From: SCGC-AAA471-B05 sp032249055
GTDB lineage: Archaea > Thermoproteota > Thermoprotei > Gearchaeales > Gearchaeaceae
NCBI GenBank assembly: GCA_032249055.1
Contig: JAVVGP010000052.1
Coordinates: 1 to 6,454 of the forward strand
Direction: 5' to 3'
Length of the DNA stretch: 6,454 nt
The notes under the pieces are model-generated. The model saw nothing but the letters and a program-made list of their open reading frames with translations, made no database searches and had not been told where the DNA came from. A program made the translations under genes and the position numbers. Below, piece after piece: positions 1 to 6,040 of the stretch. Positions within the stretch are counted from its first letter, which is position 1; each line of letters starts with the position of its first letter.

Positions 1-49
1 AAGCTGCTATCCATGCTAGATCGTAAATAGTATAGGAAGGTATATTCAT
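1..49 (-). CDS. Start of an unidentified gene, cut by the left edge
   Basis: On the minus strand an ATG at 49-47 opens a frame that stays open for 16 codons to the window edge, beginning MNIPSYTIYDLAWIAA. It lies 33 bases beyond the stop of the FAD oxidase on the same strand, so it could be co-transcribed with it or have its own promoter in the T-rich gap. GlcD-type oxidases are often followed by an iron-sulfur partner such as GlcF, but nothing visible in these 16 residues supports that. Sixteen codons without a stop is weak evidence for a gene; the orientation, spacing and upstream T-rich DNA are the main support. I do not recognise the product. Confidence 0.4.
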   Translation of the reverse strand, partial: MNIPSYTIYDLAWIAA

Positions 50-68
50 AAAAAAAATAAATATTTCT

Positions 69-80
69 AAAAAATAAAAA
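69..80 (-). terminator. T-rich tract after the FAD oxidase
   Basis: Read on the minus strand, the bases just after the oxidase stop are TTTTTATTTTTT. Archaeal RNA polymerase terminates at such T-rich tracts without needing a hairpin. The tract is also within about 20-30 bases of the ATG at 49, so it could instead be a weak TATA element for the next gene. The sequence alone does not separate the two roles. Confidence 0.35.
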
Positions 81-82
81 TT

Positions 83-1686
83 TTAAACTATTGATAGCAA
101 GTATTCTTCAGGAATGATATTTCCTATGTTTAAAATTAAATTTGGATCAATCGTTCTTTTCATTTTTATAACTTCTTTAATTATTTCTTTATTATAAATT
201 AAATCTATTAGAGGTCTTTTCTTTCCTTTATCAAAATAACTCTTTTTGCCTATTCCATGTTCAGCAGTAGGAGTACCTCTTAATTCTATAGCTTTTTTTA
301 TAAGCAATGTACAATATTCTAAAGCTTTTTCAAGCTCTTCTTTATTTTTTGGCAAAAAATTAAAATGTAAATTAAAATCTCCTATATGACCAAAGATAAC
401 GTAAAAAATGTTACTTTCATTACCTATTTTATGATAATAATTAAACATTTCATCAAAACTTTCTTCAGACACTGCTATATCTGTGGCTACTTTATGTAAT
501 CCATGTTTTCTAACAAACTCGTTAACACTTTTAGGTATATAATGTCTTATTTCCCTAGCTTTTTCTATATTTAACATTAAAGAAGTTATTGAATTACATT
601 CTTCAAGGATTTCGTTTATTTTTTCTAAGCTTTTTGTTATATAATCTTCGTTTTTACTCATTATTTCAAAGAAAATTATTGATTTAGCTTCTTTGCTAAT
701 TATTTCAGGATAGTTACTTTTAGCAATGTTTACAGAATTCTCATCAAAAAATTCTATGGAAATTATCTTATCTTCTATTTCATGAGAAATAAATCTAAGT
801 TTTTTTACAAAACTTAAAGCATCATTTTCAGATTTAAACATCGAATAAAAGGGATAAATAATTTTAGGTTTTTCTAACAACTTAATTTCTATTTCAGTAA
901 AAACTCCTAAAGTTCCTTCTGAGCCAATGAAAAGATCTATTAGATCCATCTCTTTTTTAATGTAATATCCTGCAGCATTTTTCTTCAAATTAGGAAAATT
1001 ATAATGTGGTAATTCAACTTTTATTTCTTTACCATCAGGATAAACAATGTAAAATTTCCAGTTCATTACTTTATGCTTATTTCTTTCTAGTTCAATAACT
1101 TCTCCTGTTGGAAGAACCACTCTTAACTTTCTTATATAATCTCTTGTAGTTCCAAAATAAAATGTTCTGGAACCACTTGCATTTGTAGCAACAGTTCCGC
1201 TCAGGAACGCATTTAGCTCAGTTGGATCTGGAGGATAAAAAAGTCCTTCTTCTTCTACCATTATTTTCAATAAATGTAAAGGTATTCCAGGAGGAGCTAT
1301 AGCATAATACTCATTTTTTCCCTTATCAAAACCTATTATTATTGAATAAGTTCTTCCTAAAAATTCCTTTTTTATTAATTTTTCATTTTCCTTTGGTTCT
1401 TTATTTATTTGGGTAAAATCGTCCATAGCTATTATTATACCACCTAAAGGAACCCTTGAACCTGTAATTCCGGTTCCTCCACCTGAAATTGTTGCTCTTT
1501 TCTTTAATTTATTACATTCTTTCAATATTCGAACTACTTGTTTTTCATTTTTAGGAAAAATATACGTTCAGCTGAACCGGTAATAATTCTTGATTCATCA
1601 ACAATATAGTTATTTATTAAATCTTTTTCATCTGAATATTTAATTTCTTCATCATAATTTAAATTAAAAGCAAAGATTTTATTCAT
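83..1686 (-). pseudogene. FAD-binding oxidase, GlcD/D-lactate dehydrogenase type, frameshifted near its N-terminus
   Basis: Flavoprotein of the FAD_binding_4 plus FAD-oxidase_C type, which oxidises 2-hydroxy acids such as glycolate or D-lactate; the substrate cannot be read from sequence. The main frame (1525-83, 480 codons from a TTG) carries the FAD-binding GGGTGITGSRVPLGG at residues 15-29, PPDP at 98-101, SGTVATNASGSRTF at 109-122, LFIGSEGTLGVF at 198-209, and the C-terminal GHIGDFNLHFNF at 379-390 and AEHGIGK at 421-427. The true N-terminus is in another frame: ATG at 1686 gives 50 residues beginning MNKIFAFNLNYDEE, then TAG at 1536-1534. Adding one T to the T5 run (1560-1556, minus strand) joins the frames and reads SAERIFFPKNEKQVVRILKE, the expected lead-in to the FAD domain. 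The rebuilt protein is about 534 residues, normal for the family. This is a real pseudogene, a sequencing error in a homopolymer, or a recoded gene. Family assignment is firm; functional status is not. Confidence 0.85.
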
Positions 1687-1709
1687 ATCTTTATTTCATG
1701 TTTAAGATT

Positions 1710-1717
1710 TATTTAAA
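1710..1717 (-). promoter_or_regulatory. TATA box of the FAD oxidase gene
   Basis: On the minus strand TTTAAATA is centred about 27 bases before the ATG at 1686. That is the spacing expected when transcription starts at or next to the start codon (leaderless mRNA). No Shine-Dalgarno sequence precedes this ATG. The site supports 1686, not the internal TTG at 1525, as the original start of the gene. Confidence 0.55.
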
Positions 1718-1785
1718 AAGAAATTTAGCAAGATTTTTCTTTTAAATTTTCAGAATATTTACCAAAAAGAGAAAACTGGCTCATA

Positions 1786-1798
1786 CCTTAAAATAAGG
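1786..1798. repeat. Small inverted repeat CCTTA-AAA-TAAGG
   Basis: A perfect 5-bp inverted repeat with a 3-base spacer lies in the divergent gap between the oxidase and the plus-strand unit. It is short and could be chance in DNA this AT-rich. I see no gene in the 206-base gap (1687-1892); it holds this repeat, a second dyad at 1815-1834 and two outward-facing promoters. Confidence 0.25.
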
Positions 1799-1814
1799 CT
1801 TAATTTTATGATAA

Positions 1815-1834
1815 AGTGTAACTATTGTTACTCT
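1815..1834. promoter_or_regulatory. Operator-like dyad upstream of the protease unit
   Basis: AGTGTAACTATTGTTACTCT is an imperfect palindrome: 8-base arms with one mismatch (T1817/T1832) around the 4-base centre TATT. It ends about 24 bases before the TATA box at 1858, a plausible place for a dimeric transcription factor such as an Lrp- or MarR-type regulator to act. It is the most regular dyad in this gap. No regulator gene is visible nearby, so the role is inference. Confidence 0.3.
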
Positions 1835-1857
1835 AACCGAATTTTTTAGCCTAAAAG

Positions 1858-1871
1858 CTTATATATATAAA
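1858..1871 (+). promoter_or_regulatory. TATA box of the membrane protein/protease unit
   Basis: The run TTATATATATAAAA is a strong TATA match, centred about 28 bases before the GTG at 1893. An A-rich TAAAAGC stretch just upstream could serve as the BRE. Initiation would fall at or within a few bases of the start codon, implying a leaderless transcript. This is the only clear promoter for the two overlapping genes downstream. Confidence 0.65.
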
Positions 1872-1892
1872 AAATATAAAAAAATAGAAAAT

Positions 1893-2720
1893 GTGGACAT
1901 TAAAACAACATTTATCGCTTTAACATCAATAATAATTTTAGCTGTAGTTGGAATTATTATTTTATATCAAACAAATCCAGCAAATACAGTTAATACTAAT
2001 ACAGCTGTAGTTAATACGTTTCTTACTGAAAAATTCAGAACCTATACTATTCCAATTTATACTTCGCCTATTCTATCGTGTACCAAGCCATTTAATAAAA
2101 ATTATATGGGCTGGGTTCCAATAAGTGAGCTTAGTAAGTATGTGAGGGTTATGGAAACTTTGAATCCAGAATATGAAAAGAATCCTCTTTTGCACCTAAA
2201 GTTATTAATAGATAATTATATAGTAGTACATGCCAAAGTTGTTTCTTTAGGAGAAGCCTATCAGGGACACTATTTTATACCAGCTATATATCATTTACGC
2301 TACAAAATATTGATTCTTGACATTATATTGAATAAGTCTCCTCTACAATTAAGCGTAGGAGAAACAATTGATATTTATGATATTGCATATAATCTGGAAG
2401 TTCTGAAAGAAATGGCCTACAGACAAACCACAAATGTTACTGCGCCTAAACTAATTGAGAAGGTTGATCCTCGTAACTTCACATACATAATTATGCCATT
2501 GGATGTGGGAAATGAATATATTTTAGCCTTACAAGTAAAATCAAATGAACCTTCTAAAATCTTTGTTATTTGGCATTACTTTGTTTTCGATTCAAAGATT
2601 TATTCTCCAGACAATGTAGCCTATCCTGTTGATTCTGAACCTTTAATTACGACTTTCTATAAAGTATGCGGCATGCCTTTATCTGATTTTATTAATTTGA
2701 TTAAATATGTCAACAGCTAA
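1893..2720 (+). CDS. Membrane-anchored extracellular protein, possible OB-fold/NTR-like domain
   Basis: Not recognised by name. The 275-residue product starts at GTG 1893, chosen because a TATA box lies 28 bases upstream and the hydrophobic segment follows at once; the overlapping ATG at 1891 is out of frame and stops after 10 codons. Residues 7-25 are one hydrophobic helix with no obvious cleavage site, so it is probably a signal anchor with the rest outside the cell. A Thr/Asn-rich linker (about 27-45) follows. Residues 107-235 alternate like a beta barrel: DNYIVVHAKVVSLGEAY, then YKILILDIILNKSP, then PLDVGNEYILALQVKS. This order and spacing resemble the OB-fold of netrin/TIMP inhibitors, an inference made by eye. 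There are two cysteines (63, 259) and N-glycosylation sequons at N147, N181 and N195. Its last 14 bases overlap the ATG of the metalloprotease gene, so the two were probably made together. It could be a protease partner, inhibitor or surface-layer component. Confidence 0.8.
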   Translation: MDIKTTFIALTSIIILAVVGIIILYQTNPANTVNTNTAVVNTFLTEKFRTYTIPIYTSPILSCTKPFNKNYMGWVPISELSKYVRVMETLNPEYEKNPLLHLKLLIDNYIVVHAKVVSLGEAYQGHYFIPAIYHLRYKILILDIILNKSPLQLSVGETIDIYDIAYNLEVLKEMAYRQTTNVTAPKLIEKVDPRNFTYIIMPLDVGNEYILALQVKSNEPSKIFVIWHYFVFDSKIYSPDNVAYPVDSEPLITTFYKVCGMPLSDFINLIKYVNS

Positions 2721-3933
2721 ATTTAAACTAATAGCTTTGATAAATATATTTTTAATTACTATTTCATTTCTAGTTATAAATCAATTATAACAAAGAGTTG
2801 AAGCATTTTCTTTTCCAGTAGGAGATGGTCCGAAATGGAGAAATGATGTTGCATCTGATTTAAGGGTAAGATTTGATTCTACATTAAACCAAGAACATAG
2901 GAGACATTTCTTAAGAGCTATTGGTTTTTGGAATAGCATAGGAACAATAGTGAACATGAGAGTAGCAGATATAGGAGGCCACATTTTAGTACAACCTATG
3001 AGTAATAATAGGACTATTGAATGTAATGGAAGGACTTACATTTACGCTGATCCTAATAGTAAATATATATATGCTGCTGTAATAGAAGTACATCCTGATC
3101 CAGCATGTGCAAGTGATAGACGTTGGTGGGTTGCAGTAGCTACACATGAATTAGGTCATGCATTAGGTTTAGGTCATATGAAAAAAGAACCATACTCCAT
3201 AATGGGCGGTGCTTGGGATTATTATAGATTACCTATTCCTTTGTTAGATGATATATTGGCTCTTTTATATCTTTATGGACCAAAGAAACCTAATCCTGTA
3301 AAATTTTTCTCTACTTATGGTGGTTCATATGCTTCAAGGGGTCCTGTTGAACTTAACGGTTATCCTTATGAGATAGTTTCTTCTCCTTCTCTTAGTATTA
3401 ACTTTAATTATGTTTTTGCTTCTTTAACTAGTATTAGCATTACTCTTAATATGGATGGCTTTTTAGGGGCAATGATTTTGGCTAATATGAAATATATCAG
3501 GAATAAAATTCATCAAGGAGCGGTAGGCTTCTTCACATCAACAAATCCTGCAATTACAGAAAGTAAGGTCTTTGAATTAAGAATTTTCGGTGGTACGAAT
3601 GCAGATTTCTTATTGACTTATCGTAACTCTCCTTCTACTTATACATCTATCCTTTTTGCTAGCGAAACTTTTGATGCTTCCAATGATGCTGCTTATCTTG
3701 TTATATTAGCAGTTTTTCATTGGGAAGACGGTTATACTTATGCTCTTGCAATAGCATATAAAGGAACTGATGTGTTAGGTTACGTGAATTTTGATAGAAA
3801 TGTAAAACATTATCAACAAGGAATGTGGAACAATCTCTGGTTATATCCTGCTTTCGTGGTATGGTCAGATGCTGGTGCAAGAATAGGCTCTGAATATCAA
3901 TTTGATTTTGTATATACTCGATACAGCATATAA
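2707..3933 (+). pseudogene. Secreted matrixin-type zinc metalloprotease, interrupted by a TAA in its signal peptide
   Basis: Metzincin of the matrixin (peptidase M10) type. From ATG 2707 the frame reads MSTAKFKLIALINIFLITIS, a clear signal peptide, then meets TAA at 2788-2790 (codon 28) and goes on in the same frame with QRVEAFSFPVGDGPKW. Beyond the stop, the first usable start is GTG 2950, which would leave 327 residues but lose the signal peptide and the first strand and helix of the catalytic domain (LRVRFDS and a helix ending FWNSIG, coded 2875-2943). Counting from 2950, the zinc site is HELGHALGLGH at 66-76 (H66, E67, H70, H76), with the Met-turn SIMGG at M85 and the closing helix LLDDILALLYLYG at 98-110. 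C25 and C53 might form a disulfide. Residues about 115-327 are a beta-rich C-terminal domain I do not recognise. It overlaps the upstream membrane-protein gene by 14 bases. The protease assignment is strong; whether an active protein is made is open. Confidence 0.85.
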
Positions 3934-3939
3934 CATTTA

Positions 3940-3961
3940 ATGTTAATTTTTAACTTAACAT
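3940..3961. repeat. AT-only inverted repeat just after the protease gene
   Basis: ATGTTAA and TTAACAT are 7-base reverse complements separated by 8 bases, starting 6 bases after the protease stop. The stem is nearly all A-T and would be weak at high temperature. It may be part of the transcript end, or chance. Confidence 0.3.
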
Positions 3962-4012
3962 AAAATTATCTTATACAAGGCTACCTTTATACTTATAAAA
4001 ATATTTTATAAT

Positions 4013-4033
4013 TTTCTCAAGAAGAGAAATTTT
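4013..4033 (+). terminator. Possible hairpin plus T-run terminator of the protease unit
   Basis: TTTCTC and GAGAAA form a perfect 6-bp stem around AAGAA and are followed directly by TTTT at 4030-4033. This has the layout of an intrinsic terminator and lies about 80 bases after the protease stop, in the convergent gap with rpiA. Archaeal termination depends mainly on T-runs, and this one is short, so support is modest. Confidence 0.35.
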
Positions 4034-4083
4034 ACTAGAGTATTTGTTGATTAAGATATCGTTAATGAAAATACGTTATTTTA

Positions 4084-4105
4084 TCTTAAATCTTCTAATT
4101 TAAGA
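4084..4105 (-). terminator. Possible 3' hairpin of rpiA
   Basis: TCTTAAAT (4084-4091) and ATTTAAGA (4098-4105) are perfect 8-base reverse complements with a 6-base loop, about 20 bases beyond the rpiA stop on the minus strand. An alternative stem, CTAATT (4095-4100) with AATTAG (4105-4110), overlaps it, so only one could form at a time. The T-run expected right after the stem on the minus strand is absent (TAAAATAA follows). The region 3934-4125 otherwise holds no gene that I can see. Confidence 0.35.
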
Positions 4106-4125
4106 ATTAGTACAAATTTAATCAA

Positions 4126-4815
4126 TTATAGAACTTTTACTTCTTTTACATCTCCAATTATTATGTTTGTAATTCTTTCGTAAAATATACCATTTTCTAT
4201 TACCCCTTTAATCTTATTAATACTTTCAGCCAATTCTTTTGGTTTCTCTATTATTCCAAAATCTGCATCAATTATATAGTTACCGTTATCAGTTATTATG
4301 GGTCCATCCTTTATCCTTTCTCCATATCTTATGTTAACTTTTGCACCCATTTTCTTTAATTCTTGAATTACAGGCTTTAAAGCAAAAGGTAAAACTTCTA
4401 TTGAAACTTTAGCTTTTTCTCCTATTTTTTCAGAAAGCTTCGTTTTATCAACAATTATTATATATTTTTTTGAATAATATGAAAGAATTTTTTCTCTTAA
4501 TAAAGCTCCTCCTCTACCTTTTAAAGCAAACTTTCTTAGATCTACTTCATCAGCCCCATCAAATGTTATATCTAAATAAGGATAAGAATCTAAGCTTTCA
4601 ACTCTTAAACCTAATTCAACTAATTTTAAATAAATTTGACTTGAAGCGGGAACAAAACCAAGCAAAATATTATTCTCGATCATATATTTTCGTATTTCTT
4701 CTAATAATAATTCCATTGTGGAGCCAGAGCCTATTCCAACTATTTGTCCATCTTTTAAGTTTTTAATAGCTTCCTTTATTGCATTCCTTTTCATTTCCAA
4801 AATATTTTCCATCAT
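4126..4815 (-). CDS. rpiA: Ribose-5-phosphate isomerase A
   Basis: Cytosolic enzyme interconverting ribose 5-phosphate and ribulose 5-phosphate, feeding nucleotide and aromatic synthesis. In many archaea it works with the ribulose monophosphate route rather than a full oxidative pentose phosphate pathway. The 229-residue length is normal. Visible motifs are the phosphate-binding GIGSGST at 27-33, PASSQ at 56-60, DITFDGADEVD at 82-92, KGRGGALLREK at 99-109 and VDKTKL at 122-127. Residues D86, D89, K99 and E108 sit at a constant +5 offset from the E. coli RpiA active-site residues D81, D84, K94 and E103, so the enzyme should be active. The start is a double ATG (4815-4810); the first is favoured by a TATA-like ATTATAT 25 bases upstream. 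The gene converges on the protease unit and is divergent from the adenosyltransferase gene across 31 bases, with no sign of an operon partner inside the window. Confidence 0.96.
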   Translation of the reverse strand: MMENILEMKRNAIKEAIKNLKDGQIVGIGSGSTMELLLEEIRKYMIENNILLGFVPASSQIYLKLVELGLRVESLDSYPYLDITFDGADEVDLRKFALKGRGGALLREKILSYYSKKYIIIVDKTKLSEKIGEKAKVSIEVLPFALKPVIQELKKMGAKVNIRYGERIKDGPIITDNGNYIIDADFGIIEKPKELAESINKIKGVIENGIFYERITNIIIGDVKEVKVL

Positions 4816-4825
4816 AAAAATAAAT
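4814..4825 (+). promoter_or_regulatory. TATA-like box of the adenosyltransferase operon, overlapping the rpiA start
   Basis: ATAAAAATAAAT is centred about 28 bases before the GTG at 4847 and overlaps the first bases of the rpiA ATG on the other strand. It supports 4847 as a leaderless start. TFB/TBP bound here would sit on the rpiA start site, so the two divergent promoters should interfere with each other. Confidence 0.45.
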
Positions 4826-4836
4826 TGGTTAGAACA

Positions 4837-4843
4837 ATATAAT
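4837..4843 (-). promoter_or_regulatory. TATA-like box of rpiA, next to the adenosyltransferase start
   Basis: On the minus strand ATTATAT is centred 25 bases before the rpiA ATG at 4815. It ends only 3 bases short of the adenosyltransferase GTG at 4847, so each gene's core promoter reaches the start of the other. Confidence 0.45.
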
Positions 4844-4846
4844 CTT

Positions 4847-5383
4847 GTGAAATATTATACTAGAACTGGTGATGATGGAGAAACATATTTAATGTATGGA
4901 GTTAGAGTATCTAAAGATGATGAAGTTATTGAAGCCTTGGGAAATATTGATGAATTAAGTTCTGTAATTGGTTTAGTTATAGCTAATATAAAGGATGAAA
5001 AGATTAAAGATGTGCTATATTCAATTCAAAAAAGTTTATATTTTATAGGAGCTGAAATAAGCGATCCCTATTCAAAAACTATATTATTAGAAGATAAAGA
5101 TGTTTCATTTTTAGAAAAAGTAATTGACGAACTTCAAGATAAAATTCCTACAATAAAACATTTCATTGCTCCAGGAGGCTCTTTAGCTTCTTGTTATTTG
5201 CATTTAGCTAGGAGTGTTTGTAGAAGAGCTGAGAGAAGTGTTGTGAGACTAAGTAAAAAGAAAAATCTGAATAAAAATATAATTCCATATTTGAACAGGC
5301 TTTCTTCGCTATTCTTTGTATTAGCTCTTTATTATAACAAAATTGAAGGATATAAAGAAATAGAATTTGAGTTAAAAAAATGA
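4847..5383 (+). CDS. PduO-type cob(I)alamin adenosyltransferase
   Basis: Transfers the adenosyl group of ATP to cob(I)alamin, making the B12 coenzyme AdoCbl; cytosolic, normally a trimer of helical bundles. The 178-residue product shows the family motifs in order: TRTGDDGETYLM at 5-16 (ATP binding), EALGNIDELSSVIG at 29-42, SLYFIGAEI at 63-71, APGGSLASCYLHLARSVCRR at 108-127 with AERSVVRLS after it, and YLNRLSSLFFVLA at 148-160. I chose GTG 4847 because the conserved N-terminus begins there and a TATA-like box lies 28 bases upstream. The frame is open as far back as 4718, but that part only reads antisense through rpiA. One deviation: L161 stands where many relatives have Arg after FVLA. Its stop overlaps the next gene's ATG (ATGA), implying a two-gene operon. 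In Sulfolobales the product would serve methylmalonyl-CoA mutase and other AdoCbl enzymes. Confidence 0.94.
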   Translation: MKYYTRTGDDGETYLMYGVRVSKDDEVIEALGNIDELSSVIGLVIANIKDEKIKDVLYSIQKSLYFIGAEISDPYSKTILLEDKDVSFLEKVIDELQDKIPTIKHFIAPGGSLASCYLHLARSVCRRAERSVVRLSKKKNLNKNIIPYLNRLSSLFFVLALYYNKIEGYKEIEFELKK

Positions 5384-5961
5384 AGTTTGTTTATGTAATT
5401 ACAGGAGGTCCTTGTACTGGAAAAACTACATTAATAAATTTTCTAAACAAAAAAGGCTTTCATACAGTTGAAGAATCAGCAAGACTTTTAGTAAAAGAAG
5501 GAATATTAAAGAAAGAAGATTTTATGGATCCTAGTAAAAGAGATTATTTGCAACGAAAAATAATGAATAAACAAATTGAACTTGAATCTAAAATTCCTGA
5601 GAATAAAATAACTTTTTTAGATCGAGGATTGGTAGATGGCATAGCTTATTATTGGATCTTAAACCTTGAGCCTCCTTTTGAATTAATCAATGCTTGTAAG
5701 AATAGAAATTATAGATTAGTTTTCATATTGGAACAATTAAAGAATTACCAAACAGATGAACTAAGATATGAAGATGTTGAAACAGGAAAGAAAATTCATG
5801 AATATATAATAAAGGCATATAAAATGTTTGGTTATAAATTAATTTTCGTTCCTGAATTAAGCGTTGAAGAAAGATGCAATATTATATTAAATCATGTAAA
5901 AATGGATTTAAAATTGAGTGCTGTTAATTTAAATTTAATCGAACAATCTTTACTAAAATGA
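5380..5961 (+). CDS. AAA_28/NadR-like P-loop ATPase, probable small-molecule kinase
   Basis: Single-domain P-loop protein of 193 residues; the exact function is unknown. Walker A is GGPCTGKT at 9-16, followed by GFHTVEESARLL at 26-37, which resembles the AAA_28 family (Pfam name from memory) that includes the NadR ribosylnicotinamide kinase domain. FLDRGLVDGIAYY at 79-91 fits the Walker B/substrate-binding strand, with the family's DRG as D81-G83. TDELRYED at 125-132 looks like the basic lid, and a closing YKLIFVPELSVEER at 152-165 matches the last strand and helix of such kinases. ATG 5380 overlaps the adenosyltransferase TGA by four bases, so translation is probably coupled. This suggests a role in cofactor or nucleotide metabolism linked to B12, but no substrate can be named. 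Alternatives are a thymidylate kinase-like salvage enzyme or a housekeeping NTPase that merely shares the transcript. Confidence 0.88.
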   Translation: MKFVYVITGGPCTGKTTLINFLNKKGFHTVEESARLLVKEGILKKEDFMDPSKRDYLQRKIMNKQIELESKIPENKITFLDRGLVDGIAYYWILNLEPPFELINACKNRNYRLVFILEQLKNYQTDELRYEDVETGKKIHEYIIKAYKMFGYKLIFVPELSVEERCNIILNHVKMDLKLSAVNLNLIEQSLLK

Positions 5962-6004
5962 ATTTTATAGCAAAGCGGTGTAATTTAAGAATATTTTATT
6001 AATT

Positions 6005-6015
6005 TATTTTTTATA
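6005..6015 (+). promoter_or_regulatory. TATA-like box of the MTHFR-like gene
   Basis: TATTTTTTATA is centred about 30 bases before the TTG at 6041, in the 79-base gap after the NTPase gene. It suggests a separate leaderless transcript for the last gene. The same T-rich stretch could also end the upstream operon. The spacing is at the long end of normal, so the call is tentative. Confidence 0.4.
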
Positions 6016-6040
6016 CCTAAAAATTTTTAAAAAAGTTAAA

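Noticed and set aside
1891..1923. ATG at 1891 as the start of the membrane protein
   Set aside because: It is out of frame with the membrane protein and ends after 10 codons; GTG 1893 keeps the frame and the promoter spacing.
2788..2790. The in-frame stop as a pyrrolysine or selenocysteine codon
   Set aside because: The codon is TAA; pyrrolysine uses TAG and selenocysteine TGA, and its place in a signal peptide gives no reason for either.
2781..2984. 67-codon open frame on the minus strand
   Set aside because: It is antisense to the matrixin N-terminal coding region, whose own frame shows clear family features; no promoter or recognisable product.
4044..4103. Short frame from TTG 4044 after the TATA-like sequence at 3993-4000
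   Set aside because: Only 19 codons before a TAA, with no features of a real small protein.
3934..4125. tRNA or other structured RNA gene in the convergent gap
   Set aside because: No acceptor/anticodon pattern, no GC-rich stem of the kind thermophile RNA genes carry; only short AT-rich dyads are present.
4470..4766. 98-codon open frame on the plus strand
   Set aside because: It lies wholly opposite rpiA, reads as low-complexity Leu/Lys sequence, and has no family motif.
4718..4846. N-terminal extension of the adenosyltransferase frame back to 4718
   Set aside because: This stretch is antisense to the rpiA N-terminus, adds 43 residues with no family match, and a promoter-spaced GTG at 4847 gives the normal family length.
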